Shown: positions 5,570-11,321 of the stretch, in pieces | How positions within the stretch are numbered: position 1 is the first letter of the stretch | Layout of the letters: every line of letters begins with the position of its first letter | Assembly (NCBI GenBank): GCA_027483785.1 | Contig: JAIXTU010000324.1 | Location: 1-11,321, forward strand | Direction of reading: 5' to 3' | DNA from: Flavobacterium sp. | GTDB lineage: Bacteria > Bacteroidota > Bacteroidia > Flavobacteriales > Flavobacteriaceae | DNA: 11,321 nt | Program-made: the position numbers and the translations under genes | The notes under the pieces: model-generated | What the model was told of the DNA's origin: nothing | The model's input: the letters and a program-made list of their open reading frames with translations, nothing else | The model's database searches: none

Positions 5570-6751
5570 CTATTCGTAAACAAACGTCCCGTATTGGCTA
5601 CGAATTGTTAGTTTTTTCGCCTCGGAAGCCTCTACTCTACCGACAATTTGTGCATCGACATCAAATGATTTTGAAATAGCAATAATCTCGGCCGCTACTT
5701 CTTCGTTGCAGTACAATTCCATACGATGTCCGCAATTAAACACCTTATACATTTCTTGCCACGGTGTTTTAGATTCCTCTTGAATCATTTTAAACAGCGG
5801 CGGTACTGGAAAAAGATTATCTTTTATTATGTGTAAATGCTCTACAAAATGCAGCACTTTAGTTTGGGCGCCTCCGCTGCAATGCACCATTCCGTTGATG
5901 GCTTTACGTCCGATTTTCTCGAAAATTGCTTTAATAATGGGTGCGTAGGTTCGAGTTGGCGAAAGCACAAGTTTTCCTACGGTGGTATTTAGTTCGTCGA
6001 TTTCGTTTGTTAGTTCTTGTGAACCGCTGTAAACGAGGTTTTCGGGCACTTCAGGATCAAAGGTCTCCGGATATTTTAAACCAATCTCCTTCGAAAATAC
6101 GTCGTGACGTGCCGAGGTTAGTCCATTTGATCCCATTCCACCGTTATAGGATTGTTCGTAACTGGCTTTTCCAAAGCTTGCGAGACCAACGATGACGTTT
6201 CCTGCGGCAATGTTTCCGTTATCAATAACGTCTGTTCTTTTGATTCGTGCTGTTACAGTTGAATCTACGATTATGGTTCGAACTAAGTCGCCCACATCGG
6301 CAGTTTCACCACCAGTACTGTGGAGGGTTACGCCGTGTTGTTGCAAATTTTGAATGAGTTCTTCAGTGCCGTTTATGATCGCGGCAATTACTTCACCACC
6401 AATTTTGTTTTTATTCCGACCTATAGTCGATGACAAGAGTATATTGTCTGTAACGCCCACGCACAGTAAATCGTCGAGATTCATGACGATGGCATCTTGG
6501 GCAATATCTTTCCACACGCTTATGTCGTTAGTCTCTTTGTAATATGCGTAAGCCAAAGCCGATTTAGTTCCGGCACCATCGGCGTGCATAACGATACAAT
6601 ATTCGGGATCTTGCGTAAGGTAATCGGGAACTATTTTACAAAAAGCTTTCGGAAACAAGCCTTTATCGACATTTTTTATAGCTTGATGTACATCTTCTTT
6701 GTCGGCAGATACGCCTCGTTGAACGTATCGAGATCCGCTAGGTGCATTCAT
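5570..6751 (-). CDS. purM: phosphoribosylformylglycinamidine cyclo-ligase (AIR synthase), Bacteroidota form
   Basis: Cytoplasmic ATP-dependent enzyme of purine synthesis that closes FGAM to aminoimidazole ribonucleotide. The 393-aa product carries the AIR synthase motifs in order: YVQRGVSADKEDVH (9-22), HADGAGTK (56-63, equivalent to DGVGTK), MNLDDLLCVG (90-99), GGETADVGDLV (147-157), then GLASFGKASYEQ and GGMGSNGLTSAR, SPTRTYAP, and VHCSGGAQTK. It is longer than the roughly 345-aa E. coli enzyme; extra length within the second half is usual in Bacteroidota, where these proteins are sometimes annotated only as AIR-synthase-related. A single ATG at 6751 follows a -7 promoter element, giving a leader of about 10 bases. 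It lies downstream of the protease gene on the same strand (46-bp gap), with which it shares no obvious function. Confidence 0.9.
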   Translation of the reverse strand: MNAPSGSRYVQRGVSADKEDVHQAIKNVDKGLFPKAFCKIVPDYLTQDPEYCIVMHADGAGTKSALAYAYYKETNDISVWKDIAQDAIVMNLDDLLCVGVTDNILLSSTIGRNKNKIGGEVIAAIINGTEELIQNLQQHGVTLHSTGGETADVGDLVRTIIVDSTVTARIKRTDVIDNGNIAAGNVIVGLASFGKASYEQSYNGGMGSNGLTSARHDVFSKEIGLKYPETFDPEVPENLVYSGSQELTNEIDELNTTVGKLVLSPTRTYAPIIKAIFEKIGRKAINGMVHCSGGAQTKVLHFVEHLHIIKDNLFPVPPLFKMIQEESKTPWQEMYKVFNCGHRMELYCNEEVAAEIIAISKSFDVDAQIVGRVEASEAKKLTIRSQYGTFVYE

Positions 6752-6768
6752 TGTGTTGTTGTTTCGCG

Positions 6769-6776
6769 CAAAAATA
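6769..6776 (-). promoter_or_regulatory. -7 promoter element of purM
   Basis: TATTTTTG at 6776-6769 on the minus strand matches TAnnTTTG exactly. The start of transcription would be near 6762, about 10 bases before the purM ATG. I see no TTG at the -33 position. The box overlaps the 3' arm and U run of a weak hairpin behind the protease gene. Confidence 0.55.
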
Positions 6777-6800
6777 AGTCATAATTTAAAAATAGACTTA
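6770..6800 (-). terminator. weak possible terminator of the protease gene
   Basis: On the minus strand, TAAGTC (6800-6795, containing the TAA stop of the protease gene) can pair with GACTTA (6780-6775), followed by five T to 6770. The stem is only 6 bp with a 14-base loop, so it is weak, and it overlaps the purM -7 box. Some read-through into purM is likely. Confidence 0.3.
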
Positions 6801-8144
6801 GTCGAGGATGTTTTTAAGTTGAAATTGGAACTTCATTAAAACGCCATCGCGATCAACTTCTACATCGATTGTTTTTTCTTTATCCGACTTCAGCAAGTTG
6901 GCAACTTGTTCTAAAGACAGTAAAGCCGTTGGAATATTATCTACCGCTGAAATTACATCGCCAATGTGTAATCCGGCGCGTTCTGCTGGCGAATCACAGC
7001 GCAAGTAAGCGATTTGATAAGATGGTTTGAGCTGATATTCGTATTGAATGGTTACATCTTTATCGCCGAATGACAATGTAAGAGTAGCTCCGTTCTTTCG
7101 CTCTCGTACGGGTAATTTAACCAGTCTAAATCCTTCACTTTGTAAATGAATACCGCTTTTATTGTAATCAAACACACTGCTAAAATTTGTATTCTGCTTG
7201 AGGTAAATAGCCTTATCAGTGTAATCGAAAAAAACAGTAAACCGTTTTAAGATTTCGCCACCAATAGATCCTGCGCGATTATCAACCATTTTCAAATGCG
7301 CATACGATTCAAGTTCGGGAAAGGCAGCTATGGGAGTTTTTACCTGATAGCTTCCCAAACTTAATTGGTGAATTTTCGTTCTATAACCAGACACCGGCCC
7401 ACTGAATCCTAAACCCAAGTAATCGTTGAACTTTGTATTGGAAATAGTATCAACTTTTGGATGATTTTTAAAAAGCCACATCGCAGAACTGTTACCTGTA
7501 TCTATCAAGTATTTCAAAGAATCTCTGCGGTAATTCTTCAGTATTTGGGTTTCTAAAAGTATGTAGGGTTTCGACTTTTCGATACTAACGGGAATAGAAG
7601 CGTACTTACGAACTAATCGACTTTTATTAAAGTACGTTCTGTTGTAAACAACAAGCTTTCTCTTTTCGTAATCGACTTTAATAAAATGATTTTTAAAAAA
7701 ATGATAGCCCAAGATACCATTTACAGCTATTCCCAAAGTAGCAGAAAATCTCAAATCCGCATCAGTGACCACATACATGATGTGCTCAACAGACTTTAAC
7801 TTTCCAATTTCCAGCGTATTTCCATTCGATTTCAAACCATTAATAGGTTCATCGCTTCCTAATCCAATAAGTTTTACAGATTCCACTTCTTTCAAAAAGA
7901 CTTCCTGATTACTCTCAAGTCCAATCAATAAAGTTTCATCTACACCTGTATCCAATAGAAAATTGAGTGGAACACCATTAACTTTGACTTTTACGATAAT
8001 GAGATTATTCACCATTGTAAAGGGAATTACGGTTTTCCGTACGGAAGAAGGAAAAACAAATTCAGATTGTCCGTGGCTTAAAAGAGACTGAAAGCAAACC
8101 AATAATACGAACCAAGTATGGAAATGCAGTTTGGAACGAAACAT
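6798..8144 (-). CDS. exported retropepsin-like double-DTG aspartyl protease with PDZ domain
   Basis: A 448-aa secreted or periplasmic protein. Residues 1-26 form a signal peptide (basic and hydrophobic, then SHGQS). Two half-domains follow, each with an aspartic protease motif: NFLLDTGVDETLL with D65 and KYLIDTGNSSAMWL with D215. Each half also has the later hydrophobic-Gly motif (GILGYHFF about 143-150; GSIGGEILKRF in the second half). This fits two retropepsin-like units fused in one chain, able to form a pepsin-like active site from both aspartates. The C-terminal part (about 370-448) is a PDZ domain with SPAERAGLHIGDVI (385-398), likely for peptide or substrate binding. The substrate is unknown. 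Family members with this layout are common in Bacteroidota. It is divergent from the aminotransferase gene; TATCTTTA about 20 bases before the ATG is a near match to the -7 consensus. Confidence 0.87.
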   Translation of the reverse strand: MFRSKLHFHTWFVLLVCFQSLLSHGQSEFVFPSSVRKTVIPFTMVNNLIIVKVKVNGVPLNFLLDTGVDETLLIGLESNQEVFLKEVESVKLIGLGSDEPINGLKSNGNTLEIGKLKSVEHIMYVVTDADLRFSATLGIAVNGILGYHFFKNHFIKVDYEKRKLVVYNRTYFNKSRLVRKYASIPVSIEKSKPYILLETQILKNYRRDSLKYLIDTGNSSAMWLFKNHPKVDTISNTKFNDYLGLGFSGPVSGYRTKIHQLSLGSYQVKTPIAAFPELESYAHLKMVDNRAGSIGGEILKRFTVFFDYTDKAIYLKQNTNFSSVFDYNKSGIHLQSEGFRLVKLPVRERKNGATLTLSFGDKDVTIQYEYQLKPSYQIAYLRCDSPAERAGLHIGDVISAVDNIPTALLSLEQVANLLKSDKEKTIDVEVDRDGVLMKFQFQLKNILD

Positions 8145-8185
8145 TAGTTAATTTTTACTTTAAAGATACAATAGAAAGCTAAAAG

Positions 8186-8217
8186 TTGGCAGTTGTAGCG
8201 GAATTATTGCAAATTTG
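8186..8217 (+). promoter_or_regulatory. probable Bacteroidota-type promoter of the aminotransferase gene
   Basis: TTG at 8186-8188 is followed after 21 bases by CAAATTTG at 8210-8217, which matches TAnnTTTG at all but the first base. The spacing equals that of the tRNA-His promoter. Transcription would start near 8224, about 16 bases before the ATG at 8240. This argues against translation from the in-frame TTG at 8186. Confidence 0.55.
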
Positions 8218-8239
8218 CATTTCAAATTTATATCTCACT

Positions 8240-9433
8240 ATGCCAACAATTTCAGCGAAAGGTTTGTCTATGCCTGAGTCACCAATTCGAAAATTGGTAC
8301 CGTATTCCGAAAAAGCTAAAAAAGCAGGAACCAAAGTGTTTCATTTGAATATTGGTCAGCCTGATATAAAAACTCCTGAAGTTGCATTAAATGCGGTAAG
8401 AAATTTTGATTTTGAAATTTTAGAATACAGCCACTCTGCTGGTTTTGAATCGTATCGTACTAAACTCGCTGCCTACTATCGAACCCACGGATTACCTGTA
8501 GAGACAGCCGACATACTTATTACAACTGGAGGTTCAGAAGCGCTGCTTTTTGCGATGGGTATAACTATGGACGCTGGTGATGAAATCATTATTCCTGAAC
8601 CTTTCTATGCCAATTACAACGGTTTTTCAACGGCAAGTGGAGTAAAAGTAGTTCCGATTATTTCAGGAATCGAAACCGGATTTGCCTTACCTCCAATTGC
8701 CGATTTCGAAAAACGAATCACTTCAAAAACCAAAGCCATTTTAATCTGTAATCCAGGAAATCCGACCGGATATTTGTATTCAAAGGAAGAACTGCTTCAA
8801 CTTGCGGAAATCGTCAAGAAATACGACTTGTTTCTTATAGCCGACGAAGTATATCGCGAATTTATCTACGACGATCAACCTCACCTATCCGTGTTAAACA
8901 TCGCGGGAATTGAACAAAACGCCATCATGATCGATTCGGTTTCAAAGCGATACAGTATGTGTGGTGCACGAATCGGATGTATTGTTTCTAAAAACAAAGA
9001 GGTAATGCAAACTGCTATGAAATATGCACAGGCTCGTTTGAGTCCGCCGACGTTTGCACAAATTGCCAGCGAAGCCGCTTTAGACACACCACAATCGTAC
9101 TTCGATGACGTTGTTGCGGAATACAAAGAACGACGCGACACTTTAGTAGAAGAACTCAGTAAAATAGCTGGCGTTCAAGTAGCTAAACCGCGAGGTGCTT
9201 TTTATTGCATTGCAAAATTACCCGTTGCCGACGCCGATCACTTTGCGCAATGGCTGTTAGAGTCGTATTCGTACAACGGTGCTACTGTAATGGTGGCTCC
9301 GGCTGCCGGATTTTACAGCACACCAAATGTTGGCAAAGACGAAGTACGCATTGCTTACGTTTTGAAAAAAGCAGATTTAATTCAGGCAGTTGAAATTCTT
9401 AAAAACGCACTCGAAGCGTATCCGGGAAAATAA
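8240..9433 (+). CDS. class I PLP-dependent aminotransferase (aspartate aminotransferase-like)
   Basis: Cytoplasmic aminotransferase of fold type I, 397 aa, the full usual length. Visible landmarks are HLNIGQPDIKTP (35-46), TTGGSEALLFAMG (95-107), IIIPEPFYANY (116-126, Tyr stacking on PLP), NPGNPTGYLYS (171-181, N174 binding PLP), ADEVYREF (201-208, D202 at the pyridine nitrogen), DSVSKRYSMCGARIG (232-246, K236 forming the Schiff base) and DEVRIAYV (R370 binding the substrate carboxylate). The motifs suit the aspartate/aromatic group, but the exact amino acid cannot be read from sequence, so no gene symbol is given. I chose ATG 8240 (MPTISAKG); the longer TTG start at 8186 coincides with the promoter. 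A terminator follows within 60 bases. It is divergent from the protease gene and convergent with the esterase gene. Confidence 0.92.
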   Translation: MPTISAKGLSMPESPIRKLVPYSEKAKKAGTKVFHLNIGQPDIKTPEVALNAVRNFDFEILEYSHSAGFESYRTKLAAYYRTHGLPVETADILITTGGSEALLFAMGITMDAGDEIIIPEPFYANYNGFSTASGVKVVPIISGIETGFALPPIADFEKRITSKTKAILICNPGNPTGYLYSKEELLQLAEIVKKYDLFLIADEVYREFIYDDQPHLSVLNIAGIEQNAIMIDSVSKRYSMCGARIGCIVSKNKEVMQTAMKYAQARLSPPTFAQIASEAALDTPQSYFDDVVAEYKERRDTLVEELSKIAGVQVAKPRGAFYCIAKLPVADADHFAQWLLESYSYNGATVMVAPAAGFYSTPNVGKDEVRIAYVLKKADLIQAVEILKNALEAYPGK

Positions 9434-9444
9434 AACAATAAAGT

Positions 9445-10599
9445 TTAATCATTTGCAAACGCTATCGCTTTAAAACGGTAGCGTTTTTCCTTTGATGGAA
9501 GTAAACAAACATTACCCGAAACGCCTTCTAAAGTGGCTTCGCTTTCCCAGGAACCTTGCGTAATCTTAAAAATAAATGGCGATTGTACCTTGAGTTTGAT
9601 GCTGCGCTCATAATCAGACAACCGATTCATTTTTTCTGCAGCTGGATTCCAATTTCCAACCGCTTTTTGATTGCCCGTAATGTATAACTCCGCTTTCGGA
9701 TTTGAAACTTCTACTACCACTTCCACTTCCACGTAAGTGTCGGACAATTGTGCTTGCTGCCGATCGTAAACCTGAGTAAAATACGTAGAAAGAGCAGCGG
9801 TTAAGGCAGGTAAAGCCGAACTAAAATGATTGCTTTCAGGAAACTTAGCCGACTTTACGTAAAAATTCTCCTTGCCCTGAAGCGATTCAAAAAGCACAAA
9901 GCTCTCATCAATGGCTGGCTTCCATTCCGGAAACGAAACGGCTTCGTTAGCGAAACTCAAATAAAAATATTTGTAGGGCTTAATTGTCGAAAAATCAAAT
10001 TGTTTTAGTTGGCGAACCAAGCGGTTGGCATCGTAAGCTAAATTAGGCGACATCAACACGTAGTTATCGAAAGTGTCGGGATTTTTCAAAAAAGAATACA
10101 CCAGAAAAGACGCGCCCAACGAGTGTCCAATGGCAGTACCGCGACTCAACACACGATAGTTTTCTTGCATATACAAAAACACTTCTTCGGTGACAAACTG
10201 GAAAAATTTATCGGCATTTCCGCAGTATTTACCGTAGGCTTTTCGTGCTTCCTCTGTTTGCATTTCTGGTAGAAAATCGTTTCTCCTCGAATAATCGAGT
10301 GCTTCGTTATATGGCGAGGTAATTCCGACGACAATAAATTGTTTATTGGTACTCGACAAAAAGCTAATCATGGAATGCGTGAGATCGAAAAATTCACGCG
10401 TATGCGCGTCAAAAACGTAAACTACCTCATACTGTGTCAAATAATTTTCTTTGTACGACTGTGGAGTATAAATCAAAATTTCTCGATTTTGCTGCAGCGC
10501 TTTAGAAGCTAACATCACGTGTTTAACCTCGGCTAATTCTTGCGCAAACGAACCAAAAATGGAGAAAAAGACCAGAAATATTGCAGTATTTACTTTCAT
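9445..10599 (-). CDS. exported esterase (alpha/beta hydrolase, esterase D/Fes type) with C-terminal CBM20-like domain
   Basis: A 384-aa secreted or periplasmic protein. Residues 1-19 are a signal peptide (IFLVFFSIFGSFA before Q20). Residues about 25-275 form an alpha/beta hydrolase of the esterase D family: strand IYTPQSYKENY (43-53), VVYVFDA (59-65), FIVVGITSPYNEALDYSRR (88-106), the nucleophile motif IGHSLGA with S160, LMSPNLAYD (182-190) and probable catalytic H258 in FPESNHFSS. Residues about 288-380 read like a CBM20 starch-binding domain (ELYITGNQKAVGNWNP, then FIFKITQGSWESEA). The substrate is not evident; the family includes carboxylesterases and hydrolases of siderophore or feruloyl esters. 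It follows another hydrolase gene by 10 bp, so they are probably co-transcribed. Its last codons contain the terminator of the convergent aminotransferase gene. Confidence 0.85.
   Translation of the reverse strand: MKVNTAIFLVFFSIFGSFAQELAEVKHVMLASKALQQNREILIYTPQSYKENYLTQYEVVYVFDAHTREFFDLTHSMISFLSSTNKQFIVVGITSPYNEALDYSRRNDFLPEMQTEEARKAYGKYCGNADKFFQFVTEEVFLYMQENYRVLSRGTAIGHSLGASFLVYSFLKNPDTFDNYVLMSPNLAYDANRLVRQLKQFDFSTIKPYKYFYLSFANEAVSFPEWKPAIDESFVLFESLQGKENFYVKSAKFPESNHFSSALPALTAALSTYFTQVYDRQQAQLSDTYVEVEVVVEVSNPKAELYITGNQKAVGNWNPAAEKMNRLSDYERSIKLKVQSPFIFKITQGSWESEATLEGVSGNVCLLPSKEKRYRFKAIAFAND
9457..9488 (+). terminator. intrinsic terminator of the aminotransferase gene, inside the convergent CDS
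   Basis: AAACGCTATCG (9457-9467) pairs with CGGTAGCGTTT (9476-9486): 11 bp with one wobble and an 8-base loop. The T run is at 9484-9488. It begins 23 bases after the aminotransferase stop and lies within the last codons of the esterase gene on the other strand. The U run exists only for the plus-strand transcript. Confidence 0.85.
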
Positions 10600-10609
10600 A
10601 ACGCCTGAG

Positions 10610-11321
10610 TTACTTTAACCAATTTTCTAGAGCAGTAATAAACTTCGAACGTTGATCAATAAAAACGTTATGTGAGCATGAATCCCAATACAGTAGCTGC
10701 TCCGAACCAAGCAATTGTTGCAGTTGCGCAACTTGTTCGGCGCTGTACAAACCGTCGTCTTTACCATAAATTCCTTTTACAGCAACGCCCGATTTCGATA
10801 AATTTTCGATTGTTAAACTGAGATCCAAAGTAGTGTACTTTTCCTGTTTCCAAAAACCTCGAGGTGCTTCATAACTCATTTTAGATGCGTATTTCTTAAG
10901 CGTCTCATTCGTTCCGAAAAGTGAATACAATTGCTTTGCTTCGCTAGTTGGCTGCTTAGGCGAATAAAAATTGTTCTGCATAGCATGATAAAAACAATAC
11001 GAACTGTATTCAATTCCAGTCGTATCCATACTTTCTAAAGCATTTATATACTGTAAATTAACGCTATCGTTTTTTGCTTGATAAATACTTTTACAGCTCT
11101 TAATTATTGTTTTAAAAGTTTCCTGTAATGAAACCGGAGCACCCAGTAAAACAATGTTTTTTACTTGCTGCGGATGGCGCGCTGCGAAAAGTACGGCAAC
11201 AATGCCTCCAAAACTGTGACCAAGTAAAGTTGGATGTTTTAATTGATATTTTTCGATGAGGGCTGACAAATCAGAAAAAGTTTCTTCAAAAGTAAATAAA
11301 GCCGGCACGTTGGCACTTCGC
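10610..11321 (-). CDS. alpha/beta hydrolase, N-terminus beyond the window
   Basis: Partial gene; its start lies to the right of the window. The frame is open to the last base, and the first visible codons read RSANVPALF, which fits the GxGxS region after the second strand of an alpha/beta hydrolase, so the GTG at 11308 is not the start. Counting from that GTG codon, the nucleophile elbow is LLGHSFGG (28-35, S32), the acid is D184 or D185 in GIYGKDDGLYS, and the histidine is H213 in DSCSHNVFID. A helical cap lies between about 60 and 165. The visible 236 residues suggest that roughly 60 to 100 are missing. Membership of the broad alpha/beta hydrolase family (abhydrolase_1 type) is clear, but the substrate is not. 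It is 10 bp upstream of the exported esterase gene. Confidence 0.85.
   Translation of the reverse strand, partial: RSANVPALFTFEETFSDLSALIEKYQLKHPTLLGHSFGGIVAVLFAARHPQQVKNIVLLGAPVSLQETFKTIIKSCKSIYQAKNDSVNLQYINALESMDTTGIEYSSYCFYHAMQNNFYSPKQPTSEAKQLYSLFGTNETLKKYASKMSYEAPRGFWKQEKYTTLDLSLTIENLSKSGVAVKGIYGKDDGLYSAEQVAQLQQLLGSEQLLYWDSCSHNVFIDQRSKFITALENWLK

Noticed and set aside
8186..8239. N-terminal extension of the aminotransferase from TTG at 8186
   Set aside because: The extension lies over the probable promoter and family members begin at MPxIS.

Overview
The window looks like a chromosomal segment of a flavobacterium (Bacteroidota, family Flavobacteriaceae or close). The evidence is AT-rich DNA, promoters of the Bacteroidota type (TTG about 21 bases upstream of TAnnTTTG) with very short leaders and no clear Shine-Dalgarno sites, a bacillithiol gene of the Bacteroidota kind, the long (393 aa) Bacteroidota form of PurM, and lipoproteins with a flavobacterial surface-export signature. 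Almost everything is core metabolism or envelope. I see no phage, transposase, CRISPR or defence gene.

Layout. 1-263: a 102-bp tandem repeat cut by the left edge of the window (two full copies and one 59-bp partial copy). On the minus strand one frame runs through the array and its right flank, interrupted by two stops that are both specific to copy 2. 517-591: tRNA-His on the minus strand, with its own promoter and a strong terminator. 655-2903: a minus-strand operon of a hotdog thioesterase (probably MenI), isochorismate synthase (MenF type, overlapping its neighbour by ATGA) and bshB1. It serves menaquinone and bacillithiol synthesis. 3012-5255: divergent from it, two exported lipoproteins, one with a parallel beta-helix and one of the DUF1579 type, ended by a strong terminator at 5278-5309.

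5310-5569 is a non-coding, unusually GC-rich stretch dominated by an imperfect palindrome (arms 5388-5421 and 5440-5475). It looks like a structured RNA or a dispersed repeat and, with the 102-bp array, is the least explained part of the window. 5570-8144: purM and, upstream of it on the same strand, an exported double-DTG aspartyl protease with a C-terminal PDZ domain. 8240-9433: a divergent class I aminotransferase, whose terminator lies inside the 3' end of the convergent gene. 9445-11321: two minus-strand alpha/beta hydrolases 10 bp apart. The second in order of transcription is an exported esterase with a C-terminal CBM20-like domain; the first is cut by the right edge.

The best candidates for something undescribed are the decayed 34-residue repeat frame at the left end and the palindromic element at 5310-5569. 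Neither can be resolved without genome-wide and database searches.
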